This document shows positions 48,515-60,289 of a DNA stretch of 64,000 nt, in pieces. Origin of the DNA: Ursus arctos (taxonomy: Eukaryota > Chordata > Mammalia > Carnivora > Ursidae); contig NW_026622963.1 of NCBI RefSeq assembly GCF_023065955.2, forward strand, positions 13,895,001-13,959,000, in the 5' to 3' direction. The notes under the pieces are model-generated. The model was not told the DNA's origin and did no database searches. It worked only from the letters and a program-made list of their open reading frames with translations. The translations under genes and the position numbers were made by a program. Every line of letters begins with the position of its first letter. Positions within the stretch are counted from its first letter, which is position 1.

Positions 48515-51500
48515 ACTACACCCCAGAACAATAGAATACTCATTCTTTTCGAATGCACACGGAACTTTCTCCAGAATAGACCATATACTGGGTCACAAAA
48601 CAGGTCTCAACCGATACCAAAAGATTGAAATTATTCCCTGCATATTCTCAGACCACAATGATTTGAAATTGCAACTCAATCACAAGGAAAAATTTGGAAG
48701 AAACTCAAGCAGTTGGAAACTAAGAACCATCCTGCTCAAGAATGATTCAATAAACCAGGAAATTAAAAATCAATTTAAACAATTTATGGAGACCAACGAG
48801 AATGAAAACCCAAGGGTCCAAAACCTATGAGACACTGCAAAGGCAGTCCTAAGGGGAAAATACATAGCCATCCAAGCCTCACTCAAAAGATTAGAAAAAC
48901 CTAAAATGCAGTTTTTATATTCTCACCTCAAGAAGCTGGACCTGGAACAGAAGAACAGGCCTAACCCACGCACAAGAAAGCAGTTAATCAAGATTAGAGC
49001 AGAGATCAATGAATTAGAAACTGGGAGCACAGTAGAGCAGATCAACAGAACTAGAAGCTGGTTCTTTGAAAGAATAAATAAGATCAATAAGCCACTGGAC
49101 AGACTTATTCAAAGAATAGAGAAAGGACCCAAATTAATGAAATTATGAATGAAAGGGGAGAGATCACGACCGACACCAATGAATTGGAAGGATCATTAGA
49201 ACTTTCATCAACAGCTTTATGCCAATAAATTAAACAACCTGGAAGAAATGGAGGTCTTCCTGGAAACCTATAAACTACCAAGGCTGAAAACAGGAAAAAA
49301 ATTGATTATTTAAACAGACAGATTGAAGCAGTGATCAAAAACCTCCCCCAAAACAAGAGTCCAGGGCCTGATGGATTCCCCGGGGAATTCTACCAAACAT
49401 TCAAAGAAAAAATAATACCTATTCTCCTGAAGCTGTTTCAAAAAATAGAAACAGAAGGAAAGCTACCAAACTCATTCTATGAGGCCAGTATTACCTTGAT
49501 CCCCAAACCAGGCAAAGAACCCATCAAAAAGGAGAATTACAGACTGATATCCCTGATGAATATGGACGCCAAAATTCTCAACAAGGTCCTGGATAATAGG
49601 ATCCAACAGTACATTAAAAGGATTATCCATCATGACCAAATGGGATTCATCCCTAGGATGCAGGGGTGGTTCAACATTCGCAAATCGACCCGTGTGATAG
49701 ATCATATCAACAAGAAAAGAGTCAAGAATCATCTGATCCTCTCAATTGATGCAGAAAAAGCATTTGACAAAATAAAGCATCCTATCCTGATTAAAACCCT
49801 ACAGAGTGTAGGGATAGAGGGTACATTCTCAATTTCATAAAAACCATCTATGAAAAGCCTACAGCAAATATCATTCTCAATGGGGAAAAGCTGGAAGCCT
49901 TTCCCTTAAGATCAAGAATACGACAAGGATGCTCACTTTCGCCATTATTATTCAACATAGTACTAGAAGTCCTTGCAACAGCAATCAGACAACAAAAAGG
50001 GATAAAAGGTATCCAAATGGGCAAAGAAGAAGTCAAACTGTGTCTCTTCGCAGATGACATGATACTCTATATGGAAAACCCAAAAGAATCCACCCCCAAA
50101 CTACTAGAAGTTATAGAGCAATTCAGTGATGTGGCGGGATACAAAATCAATGCTCAGAAATCAGTTGCATTTCTATACATGAACAATGAGACTGAAAGAG
50201 AAATTAGGGAATCGATTCCATTTACAATAGCACCAAAAATCATACGTTATCTCGGAATTAACTTAACCAGAGACGTAAAGGACCTATCTTCTAGAAACTA
50301 CAAATCACTCTTGAAAGACATTGAAGAAGACACAAAAAGATGGAAAAATATTCCATGCTCATGGATGGGAAGAATTAACATAGTTAAAATGTCTATGCTA
50401 CCCAGAGCAATCTACACTTTCAACACTAATGACATTTTTCAAACAGCTGGAACAAACAGACCTTAAATTTGTGTGGAACCAAAAAAGGTCCCGAATCTCC
50501 AAGGAATTGTTGAAAAGGAAAAACAAAGCTGGGGGCATCACGTTGCCGGATTTCAAGCTATACTATAAAGCTGTGATCACAAAGACAGCATAGTACTGGC
50601 ACAAAAACAGACACATAGACCAATGGAACAGAATAGAGAACCCAGAAATGGACCCTCAGCTCTTTGGGCAGCTAATCTTTGACAAAGCAGGAAAAAACAT
50701 CCAGTGGAAAAAAGACAGTCTCTTCAATAAATGGTGCTGGGAAAATTGGACAGCTACATGCAAAAGAATGAAACTTGACCACTCTCTCACACCATACACA
50801 AAGTTAAACTCCAAATGGATGAAAGACCTCGATGTGAGACAGGAATCCATCAAAATCCTAGAGGAGAACATAGGCAGTAACCTCTTTGACATCGGCCACA
50901 GCAATTTTTTTCATGACACATCTCCAAAGGCAAGAGAAACAAAAGAAAAAATGAACCTGTGGGACTTCATCAAGATAAAAATCTTCTGCACAGCTAAGGA
51001 AACAGTCAAAAAAACTAAGAGGTAGCCCACGGAATGGGAGAATATATTTGCAAATGATGCTACAGATAAAAGACTGGTATCCAAGATCTACAAAGAACTT
51101 CTCAAACTCAATACAGAAGAAATAAATAATCAAATCAAAAAATGGGCAGAAGATATGAACAGACACTTTTCCAATGAAGACATACAAAGCTCTAACAGAC
51201 ACATGAAAAAATGTTCACAATCATTAGCCATCAGGGAAATTCAAATCAAAACCACACTAAGATACCACCTTACGCCAGTTAGAATAGCAAAAATTGACAA
51301 GGCCGGAAATAACAAATGTTGGAGAGGATTTGGAGAAAGGGGATCCCTCTTACATTGTTGGTGGGAATGCAGGTTGGTATATCCACGTTGGAAAATAGTG
51401 TGGAGGTCCCTTAAAAAGTTAAAAATAGAGCTACCTATGATCCAGCAATTGCACTACTGGGTATTTATCCCAAAGATACAGATGTAGTGAAGAGAAGGGC

Positions 51501-52043
51501 CATATGCATCCCAATGTTCATAGCAGTATTGTCCACAATAGCTAAATCGTGGAAGGAGCTGAGATGCCCTTCAACAGATGACTGGATGAAGAAGATGTGG
51601 TTCATATATACAATGGGATATTACTCAGCCATCAAAAAGAACGATTTCTCAACATTTGCTGCAACATGTACAGGACTGGAGGAGATAATGCTAAGGGAAA
51701 TAAGTCAAGCAGAGAAAGACAATTATCATATGGTTTCCCTCATTTATGGAACATAAGAAATAAGAAGATCGGTAGGAGAAGAAAGGGAAGAAGAAAGGAG
51801 GGGTAAGCAGAAGGGGAATGAACCATGAGAGACTATGGACTTTGGGAAATAAACTGAGGGCTTCGGGGAGGGGGTGGTGGGGGAATGGGATAGGCTGGTG
51901 ATGGGTATTAAGGAGGGCACGTATTGTATGGTGCACTGGGTGTTATACGGAAGTAATGAATTGTGGAACTTTACATCAATAACTAGGGATGTACTGTATG
52001 GTGACTAACATAATATAATAAAAAATATTATTAAATTGAAAAA
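48515..52043 (+). mobile_element. 5'-truncated L1 in GABRG3 intron, antisense to the gene
   Basis: Runs from within the ORF2 endonuclease region to a 3' UTR ending 'gtgactaacataatataata' and a short A-rich tail. Exact 13-bp duplication aaggataattttt at 48502-48514 and 52044-52056. Length 3,529 bp. It lies between the 60-nt exon and the TM2-TM3 exon, with its duplication only about 80-85 bp from the splice donor at 52141. Confidence 0.95.
48906..51756 (+). pseudogene. L1 ORF2 remnant, reverse transcriptase largely readable
   Basis: Open pieces in order: 48906-49148 (IKIRAEINELETGSTVEQIN), 49331-49840 ([19 protein letters not shown], motif [11 protein letters not shown] intact), 50017-50466 (motif C FADD at 50047-50058 intact), 50648-51025, 51155-51487 and 51487-51756 (C-terminal YTMGYYSAI). 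Frameshifts separate the pieces, so no active enzyme is made, but both catalytic motifs are conserved, unlike the minus-strand copy at 41480-44950. Confidence 0.9.
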
Positions 52044-52049
52044 AAGGAT

Positions 52050-52096
52050 AATTTTTGCAAACTACCCCAACGTCAAGTATTTTTGCAAACTACCCA
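52050..52096. repeat. Short tandem duplication next to the L1 target site
   Basis: The 16-mer tttttgcaaactaccc is at 52052-52067 and again at 52081-52096 (29-bp period, first bases differing slightly). It lies between the L1 duplication and the splice donor of the TM2-TM3 exon. Confidence 0.9.
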
Positions 52097-52141
52097 ATGA
52101 ATGCCTCACTTTTCCAGAAAATCTTTACCACTGGAACTCAC

Positions 52142-52338
52142 CGATGTTTTCTTCTTAGTGGTAGTTGGTTTTCTACAACTTGAATAGTAGTTGAGGGTGG
52201 CGTACTCCATCAGAGCAGCAAAGACAAATAAGAAGCACACGGTCACAAAGAGGTCCATGGCAGTCACATAGGACACACGGGGCAAGGAATTCCTGGCAAT
52301 GGTGCTGAGCGTAGTCATGGTCAGCACTGTGGTGATGC
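52142..52338 (-). CDS. GABRG3: GABA-A receptor gamma-3 subunit, exon with TM2 and TM3 (197 nt)
   Basis: This exon encodes the pore-lining helix TM2 ([16 protein letters not shown]), the TM2-TM3 extracellular loop (NSLPRVSY) and TM3 ([20 protein letters not shown]), then the start of the cytoplasmic loop ([22 protein letters not shown]). Its first two bases GC join the last G of the upstream exon to make Gly. The acceptor is a pyrimidine tract followed by CCCCCTACAG; the donor is GTGAGT at 52141-52136. The exon closes on a full codon (TCG), so the next exon must start in phase 0, as the 60-nt exon does. TM2 and TM3 are intact. One loop residue is Asn where I remember Lys in human gamma-3. A 3.5-kb L1 lies within 100 bp downstream of the donor. 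Confidence 0.97.
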
Positions 52339-52679
52339 CTGTAGGGGGGATAGTTAATAAGTTGTAAAAGAAGCCATACGAAATGTCTCCACTCCAACAG
52401 TGTTTTATTTTTAGGTAAATCCTTCTTGACATTGCATAAATGTAATAATACTTTTAATTTTAATGTCTATATAATTTTGAAAGGAACATTTCCATAAAAT
52501 TTTTATCATTGTCCATACAATAACATTAAGATACCTGAATTAAGTCAACACCTTTCAATTTATTCAGAAATTCTCAAACTGTTTCAGATTTTGTCTTTTA
52601 AATATATTTTTAAATAAAGATGGTTTGCAGTCCCCCATACATTCTGTCTGTTCCACATCTCACACTGTTATTCTGCCCA

Positions 52680-53060
52680 GATAAACTGTTTCCTTTCTTA
52701 CTTTTTCTTGCTGCAATTTATAAACTCCCACCCCTCTTTAAGACCCAGCTGAAGTACCGCTCTTGATGAGGTGGCATTGCTTATAGCACCCCAGGCGGAG
52801 TAGATAACATGTGAATCCGCACTACACTTACCTTCTATGTGCCTGGTTTCTGCATTAGCACAGAGCATTGCACATGTCTTTATAGTCTTTGCATGTCTGT
52901 CTCTCTGAATAAACTGTGTTATCATTACACGCAAAACTGTATTTTGTTCATCATTGCCTACCTGTCATCAAGCATTGTGCCTAGTACATTTTAGGCATTT
53001 CAATGAATGCCTCACATAAGAATGCATTGATTCATTGATTAATTAGTTAATTAATAATAC
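52680..53060 (+). mobile_element. L2 LINE 3' end
   Basis: Blocks 'agacccagctgaagtaccgc', a later 'gcattgtgcctagtacattt' and 'aggcatttcaatgaatgcct' match the L2 3' end in plus orientation; ends in an AT-rich ttgattaattagttaatta run. Confidence 0.65.
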
Positions 53061-53064
53061 TTAG

Positions 53065-53900
53065 TATTGGTCTGACTTTGACTATTTTATACACATGGGT
53101 CAATACTAAATATTTAAACAAAGACTGTGGGAAAGAATCAGAAAACAGACACATATGTGATGGATGGTTTAAAAGGAAAAACAAATTTAAAAAAGGAATA
53201 GAGGCTACTAAGCATGAAGAAGAATTAAATGGCTGGATGATAATTATACAAAAGGAGTTAAGGCTAACTTTCCTCTAGATGAGCTCCTGCAAAATCAGAA
53301 CCTGCTAGACCTGCTGGACAGGCAGGCTAGTGACATGGACTCTGGAATCATAGGAATATTGACATTAACACTCACTACTTCTGTGCTTGGATGAGAATAC
53401 TATAAAATATCCAGGGGGCAGTAATACTTCACGAGTGGGTAGACATGATGGATAAATGTGCATTAGTCCCACCTTTGCTGAGCCTCACAGCTCCTGTTTA
53501 GTGCCTCCCTGCACCTCCTCAGGAAGGTTGGCCAGAGCCAGTTGGAGAAGGAGGCTAACCACATAGGATAGACAGCTTAGCCATGTGTAAAAGGATATTG
53601 ACCTGGAAGTCAAAGCCCTTAGCCTTGCTCTGGGCCTTCTCAGCATTTGGTCATGTAAAGTCACAACTTTCTTTGCGTCTGTTTCTTTAATCAGTAAGTG
53701 AAAACAGAATGCCAGGCTCTCCATACTGTAGGTGAGGAAAAAATGTTGTGTAAACTTGAAAAGTCTACACAGATGGCAGGTGTGTTTTTGTAAAAATAAT
53801 GATTTTGTAATAAATATCCAATTTAACTTTATAAAATGTGGTGACCATGTCATGTCTACAGAATATGTAGGTAGGAATTTTTAACTAAATTTGGGGGTTA
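53065..53900. other. Intron sequence, unassigned
   Basis: Nothing recognised. The open frame at 53485-53853 (minus) has no identifiable domain. Confidence 0.45.
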
Positions 53901-53920
53901 TTAACCTCATTTTTTAAAAT

Positions 53921-54201
53921 TTTTTTTATTATATTATGTTAGTCACCATACAGTACATCCCTGGTTTCTGATGTAAAGTTCGATGATTCATTAGTTGCGT
54001 ATAGCACCCAGTGCACAATGCAATACGTGCCCTCCTTACTACCCATCACCAGTCCATTCCATTCCCCCACCCCCCTCCCCTCTGAGGCCCTCAGTTTGTT
54101 TCTCAGAGTCCATAGTCTCTCATGCTCCATTCCCCCTTCTGATTACCCCCCCTTTCTTTATCCCTTTCTTCCCCTACCGATCCTCCTAGTTCTTATGGAA
54201 C
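53921..54201 (-). mobile_element. Young 5'-truncated L1 tail
   Basis: Carnivore L1 3' end with T-run at left; near-exact duplication ttaacctcattttttaaaat / ttaacctcatttcttaaaat at 53901-53920 and 54202-54221. Very similar to the tail at 4698-5299. Confidence 0.92.
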
Positions 54202-54221
54202 TTAACCTCATTTCTTAAAAT

Positions 54222-54900
54222 TTTTTTATCTCATTCATTTTCTCTTCTCATTCTGGAACCCCAGTTACAGTTATACATCTTCATATTGTCCTACAAATCA
54301 CTGAGGCTTTATTCATTTTTAAAAATTTTTTTATCCCTCTCTTCTTCAGATTAGATATTTTATATTTTATATGATGGTCTTCAATTATGCACAACCTTTT
54401 TTCCCCTGCCATCTTCAATCTACTATTAGGCCCAGTTAGTGAAAATTTTCAATTCAACTATTATACATTTCATTCTAGAGTTTACTTTTTAATATACTTT
54501 ACCTGCTGCGATTATCCACCTATTCATTCATTAACATATTTTTCTATAAGTCCTTTAACATTGTTATAATAGCTGTTTTAAAGCTCATGTCTGCTGATTC
54601 AACACCAGATTTGTCTTTTTATATTGACTATTTTTTTTCTTGATCATGGGTCACATTTTCCTGCTTCTAAGAATGCCTAATAATTTTTTTGTTTCATACT
54701 CAATATTGTGGATGATACAGTACAAAGGTTATGAAGTATATTATCCTTTTTAAAACCATGTTAAATGCTTTCTTATGACAGTTAATTTACTGGTGGTTCT
54801 CCTTGATCTTGTTATGGCTTGGTTTAAGATTTATTTAGAGGGGGTCTAGAGTACCCCCCCCCTTTAGTCTAAGGAACAGCTTTTTCTGGTGTCCTAACCA
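54222..54900 (-). mobile_element. Old L1M-like fragment
   Basis: Contains 'catgtctgctgattcaacac', 'cttgatcatgggtcacattt' and 'cctgcttctaagaatgccta', a block order seen in the antisense of old L1M copies. Tentative. Confidence 0.45.
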
Positions 54901-54904
54901 AATA

Positions 54905-56000
54905 TTCTGGTGTTAATTTCTCCACTCTTCTGGAGTGTAAATCTATTATCCTAAAGCATTTCTAGTGTCTCTATCTCCTTAATGTCACTGTGGTGACAGA
55001 ACTTTCATAGCTTCAAGTTATGCAACCATTACTACATATTATACTGTTTAGAAGCTGATTTTTTTAAGTCATGCTTACTATGAAAGCTGGTATTTGCAAT
55101 TGTGAGGTCATAACCCCAAGAATTGTTACTAAATTTGTGTTATAACTTTGCTGGATAATTTACCAATTCTGTTATCTATTTTCGATAAGCATGCAAAACT
55201 AACACTGATGGGGGTATGACAGGTTAGTTTATCTTGCTCAAACAGTACTTTGTTGGTTGAACAAAGAATAAAGTAACAAATGCAGAAAAAAACACCATGT
55301 AATATGAGAGATTTGCAAGGATTTTGAAATTGGGGGAACTCCCTCTTTTCTGAAAAATATTTTTCAGGGAAAACAAACTCTATATTCAGTCTTATATATT
55401 ACCTGTTTTCACAAATCAAAATATTGAAAGTTGGGTAATATTCCTAACATAAAGAAAAATTGATATAAAAATGTTGCCCAATTCTAAAACCACTGGAATT
55501 TAGTGTTTTGTTAAGAGGACTTTGGGGGTCAGAGGAAAATTCATGAAAAGACTTTGAGCTTTAGTGTGTAGATTATAGCTGAAAAGAATGATCACTTTCT
55601 TGCTTGATGGTAAAGTTGCTATACACAATCAGAACTTTCGTTACGGTTATGTCTTCAGTCCTCAAAGTGTGTGAAAAGTTGTGTCTCTTTTACACTAATG
55701 TAATGAGACTTTTCAGTGTGTCAGATTCCCAGGTTGTGACTACATTTTTATGATGACATCATCCTTAGAGCATAGTATCAGATGATGCAATTGATTTGTT
55801 CTTAATCTCTAACCCAACATATTTTAAGTGGCACACTTGGAATTATATTGTCAGAAAGAAGAGTCTAATTTGACTACTTGAAACAATCTAAGCACAGTTT
55901 ATGGAGCCTTCAAATTAGATCAATTACATTTGAACAAGGTCTCTCACTGGAAATATTTTTATGAATAGTTCTGTATTAATATTATACAAAATGGTGGGAG
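54905..56000. other. Intron sequence, unassigned
   Basis: AT-rich intron between the TM1 and TM2-TM3 exons; nothing recognised. Confidence 0.5.
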
Positions 56001-56013
56001 AGTTGAAACTCAC

Positions 56014-56166
56014 CTAATGCTGTTCTTGCTGGTGTAGCATCTTTTTTGATCCAAAATGACACCCAGGATAAAACCACAGTCAGTATACAGGGAATGTATG
56101 TTTGAATAGTGAAGTATCCCATTCTTCTACTCAATTCAAAATATATGGTCATGACAACATAATCAC
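56014..56166 (-). CDS. GABRG3: GABA-A receptor gamma-3 subunit, exon with TM1 (153 nt, internal exon)
   Basis: This exon encodes the end of the extracellular domain and the first membrane helix of a GABA-gated chloride channel subunit at the neuronal surface. Read on the minus strand it begins in phase 1 (completing a Gly codon), runs [11 protein letters not shown], then the pre-TM1 motif RRMGYF and the TM1 segment [16 protein letters not shown], and ends [12 protein letters not shown]. The acceptor is TTTTATTACAG at 56167 and up; the donor is GTGAGT at 56013-56008. The 153-nt length equals the usual TM1 exon of the GABA-A family. The residues YFELSRRM and [13 protein letters not shown] fit gamma-3 better than gamma-1 or gamma-2, which as I recall have WINKDAVPARTSL. 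No stop or frameshift is visible. The preceding exon is not in the window as far as I can see. Confidence 0.96.
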
Positions 56167-56174
56167 CTGTAATA

Positions 56175-56880
56175 AAACATTGTCAAAAGTAAAACAACTT
56201 TCTTTAATTAAAACATAATTCAGGGAAATAATTTTGTTAAATGTATGACTTGGATAAAAATATACAACTACAATAAAGTCAAATTGTGAAAAAAGGTCAA
56301 AATGCTGGTGTTCTTAAACTTATTTTTTACAGACTTTATTTTATCCATGGCTGTGCAAGACATTTTACTGGTCACTGGAAAAGACACACAAACATATTAC
56401 TTCATAGAGGAGACAGACATGCACGTCTATTCTGTGACAGACTGTTACTCGATGAGTATTATTGCTTGAATCCTTCTGTATGTTTCATGTTTAAAATCAA
56501 GGGTAACACAATAAAATCCAACCTCAAGCAGATCCATAGTCATTTTGCTTTTTCAATAGTAACAGAGCTATCATAAACTTTCATATATAAATTTGTGTAA
56601 CAATTTTATATTTCTATTTTTATAGCATGATTTTAGCTTATCAACCTTGTATTTTATGTTTTATTTGATATTTTTATGTTGATTTTATCCTTTCATGACT
56701 CCAGCAGTTAGGCTGTGCCAACCCAGAAAACAAACAGAAGAAATCATTTTATGACATTCTACTTCCTCCTACTACAGCAAAGACACCCCATAAAAGAGTT
56801 GTTACTAGAGATTCCATAAAATTCTCTGAGGGATAGGAGAGGGTGCATGTTTAATACATTAGACATTTTATTTCAAAATC
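56175..56880. other. Intron sequence, unassigned
   Basis: AT-rich; the open frame at 56286-56576 has no recognisable domain. Confidence 0.45.
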
Positions 56881-56899
56881 ATCTCTATTTCTGTCCTTT

Positions 56900-57640
56900 C
56901 TGGGCAACCTCCCGCTGAGAGCATGTCTGTCCCCCTCCTCCCATTTGACCTTCACTTTTCAACATGCTGAATTCAGCCTTTTGGCACCTGAAACTCACCA
57001 TGTCCAGACCTGAACTATCATCTTCCCCCACATCAATGCCTGCTTTTCTCTCACCAAAGCCAAGTCCTTCTCACTATGCAAGACAGAAATCCAGAAGCCA
57101 CCTGTGACTCCTCCTTTTCCCTTCTTCAATTCCTGCATTGCTCTCAATTCCTTTCCCCACAAGTGCTAGATCTTATCACAGTTCCCCACCTATCTCCTAA
57201 AAACTAGCCCTTTCCCACTCCAGACCATTCTATGTCCTACCATCAAAAGGATCATTCTAAAACACAAATATGAGCCTATCTCTCTCCTTATAATCCTTCA
57301 CCAGCATCTTGCTATTCTCATATTATTGTCATGACTTTATTATGGTCTATACCATTCTGCACGCAATGCCCCTTGCCCCTTGCAAAGGAAGTCTTTGCAC
57401 TCTGGACATCAGAGTTTCCCCAGGTCCTCAAATATACCAAGATCCTTCCCCATGGCCAATAAATCTCTTTTCATCTGCTTAGGGTGCTCTTCTTTTCCTT
57501 TCTCCTGTATCCCAATTATTCCATTCACCTTTGAATCTCAGCTTAGAAATCACTTAGTTTACCAGGAAGTCCTCACTGAGCCCCTCCCAACAACTCTTAT
57601 TAATTCATTTCTATTGCTAATATATTTTTCAGACCAATAA
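56900..57640 (+). mobile_element. L2 LINE fragment
   Basis: L2 blocks in order: 'aagtccttctcactatgcaa', 'ggatcattctaaaacacaaa', 'atccttcaccagcatcttgc', 'aggaagtcctcactgagccc'. Plus orientation, diverged. Confidence 0.65.
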
Positions 57641-57644
57641 ACTG

Positions 57645-59319
57645 GTTCGTTATAGAATATATCTCTCTTGTTTACCAATATTACTTAATGATAAGCAATT
57701 GATTCGTGTTTATTTAATGAAAAGATCATAATGAAAGTCCGATTTTTACTTAAGAAGATTGACAGGGAGACTACATTAAGCCCATATGAAAACTGTCTTC
57801 CAATAACTAGAAATTTTTTGTGGTGTTCTGTTGTAGCAATATGCAGAATGGTTGATAGAAACATCAATATTGAGATCATTTTCCAAGAAATGCTTAAAAT
57901 TTTGAGCAAATTAGCATTTCAGTACAAAGAAATCAGAATGATTAACCTGAAGTAATCAAAAGACACAAAGATGTTTTTCTAACATGAATGCCAAGTTACA
58001 TCATTTCCTGGGGAAATATTATTGAATTATGTGTGATATTTAAATGCCTATCAATTTTTACATAAAATTTCAATTAAAAGCAACCAGAAAACAAACATAG
58101 CCAGAAAAACAAAACATAATAAATCAGTTATGAACACAGCCTTGACGGAATATCCAGAATTGAATAATTTCTTCAGCTACCATTGTGGGTTTCTGAGAAA
58201 GATAAAGAGGGACAATTTCAGAGCAGACACACAATTCATTTTAGCAAATCTATCTGCTTCCCCTCAACCTGAAGTAAATGGACTCTACACCTGTGCTCAA
58301 AATACACCTTTGCCTAACTCAGAAGTCCGCTGAATGTCCCATTATCAGGTATGAAAGACAGATGGACTGTCAGGACCACATTCTGGGGCCTGATCCTATA
58401 ACTCAGTTGGTTCTTGGTGAGGTTTTGGGACACACCCTAAGAAGCAGTTCCAGAGAGCCCCGTGGTTCTAATATTCCAGCTTCCAGAGTGTACAAATGCC
58501 TGAGGAAACAGTGGCAGGAGAAACTGTGGGTTCTAGCTCATTGCCCAACACATAGCCAATGTGCCACTCATCCTAAATTGGAAGGAAGAGGCCATGGGGT
58601 CCTAATTTTCAGATGCATCACATGTTTCTGTATACACTTAATTTGTTTGTGTAGGCCTGAGGAAAGGAGAGGTGGAAAAACCCTCAGAGGAGGCAAAAAT
58701 TCTTCCCTATATGTGTAAAATTGTGGCTGAAATTTCTTCAGACGGGCCAACTACATGCCTAAATTATATTTGCCACTGGTTTTAGGGCTCTTGACTGAAG
58801 AAAAATGTAGTTCTTTCTATCTGTTCCCCTTCTGCTAGTGTACATATACCCCCACACACACATTCACCCACAAAGACAATCACATACCCCCATGGACGCA
58901 GTCGCTCCAACTTGGGTGTGAAGTCTCAGCTCCTGCTTTGTGTTTCTTGGAGGCTTCCCCCCCACTGCCCCGTGATGTTTTAGCCATGCACCCTTATCAA
59001 TGTGTGGCTTTCCTAATGCAATTCATGAACTGGAACAGAATGGTTTTGATTTTCTGTGATCAGTTCTTTCCAAACCAAAGGTATCTGGGTTTTTGGTTGA
59101 CTCTTATGGCAAATAATAGAGATCTAGAATCCACAGAGGTCTCTGAATCCACCCTGGAATATGCCTGATGCCTATTTCCCCAGGGGAAAATGGAACAGAA
59201 ACAGTTGGTGAGGGACTGAAAGATGTTTCTCTTTGATACGTCAAGGTTAAAAAAAAAAAAAAGTCATCTTTGGCCTAGTGGAATTATAAGAACAAGTTGC
59301 TCTTTGCTAATAGTTCATA

Positions 59320-59350
<31 letters not shown>

Positions 59351-59815
59351 GTGTTTCCTGAGCCAATGTAAGGGAAAATATGTGAAAGCATTGAAGACTT
59401 TTTGGGAGAGCATGTGTAGTACTACTTTTTAGCACAATGACACATATTTATGAAATAAAAATTTATTAAGCTAATACTGCGTTTCATGAAGTTGGAAGTA
59501 CAAAGGTTAATAAGATACAGAATGTTCCCTTAAAGCTAAAGACTAGCCAGCCACATCTTCCATCATTTACCCCAGCATTGTTTCCAGAAAGAACTATTTA
59601 CTCCATGTCATAGATAACCTTGTTTATTTATTACACATTAGGCACCAAAAACTTCCTTTGAATCTCTTTTAAACATAACTGTTATTTCTCCAGATTTGCC
59701 CTTCTTTTGATGGCCATGTCTTCTTACCCCCTCACAGAGGTATCTTCCCTTGGTCTCCTTTCAAAATATCCTAAGTTAATACCCTTCAAAAGCCAGCCAA
59801 GTCCTTATAATTAAC
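57645..59815. other. Intron sequence, unassigned, with a TG tract
   Basis: A (TG)n tract lies at about 59319-59354. Open frames at 58130-58718 show no identifiable domain. Short A-run at about 59250-59262. Confidence 0.45.
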
Positions 59816-59830
59816 AAGCAATATTCAGTA

Positions 59831-59891
59831 CAAAAAAAAAAAAAAAAAAAAAAAGAAAAGAGAAGAAAAGAAAAGAAAAGAAAAGAAAAAG
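59831..59891. repeat. A-run followed by (GAAAA)n
   Basis: About 23 A residues and then repeated gaaaa pentamers. Could be the relic of a retroposon tail, but no element body was recognised on either side. Confidence 0.9.
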
Positions 59892-60289
59892 GTTTGCCCT
59901 GGGAAGACTTGTCTTTTTCTTTTGTTTATGACATCTGTTCATGAAATTGAATTCTTCATTTTAAGAAATCGAATCTATCAACCTTTTGTTATTGTTAGTA
60001 CTATTGAGAATCTGTTTCCTAACCTAAGATCATAAATATATTGTATTGTTTTTGTCTATAAGTTTTGTTTTTATTTTTATACATAGTTATTCTTCTTCAA
60101 ATTTAATTTCTTAAATTCCATGATCAGTTCTCACAGCATCATTCATTGTCAGCCTCAGTCATTCACAATGCCACCTCACATGTCCATATAAGTATGGATC
60201 TGTTTTATTCACGTATCCATATGTGTATGGATCTATTTCTACATGTCAATTCTTGTACAATTACCACATTATCTTAATTATTAAAACTG

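Noticed and set aside
52106..52141. Extension of the TM2-TM3 exon to the open-frame stop (extra residues [11 protein letters not shown])
   Set aside because: A GTGAGT donor follows TCG at 52142 and the next exon is in matching phase; the extension is intron read-through.
58278..58718. 146-codon plus-strand frame in the intron
   Set aside because: No recognisable domain, no supported splice sites, and it overlaps an opposite-strand frame.
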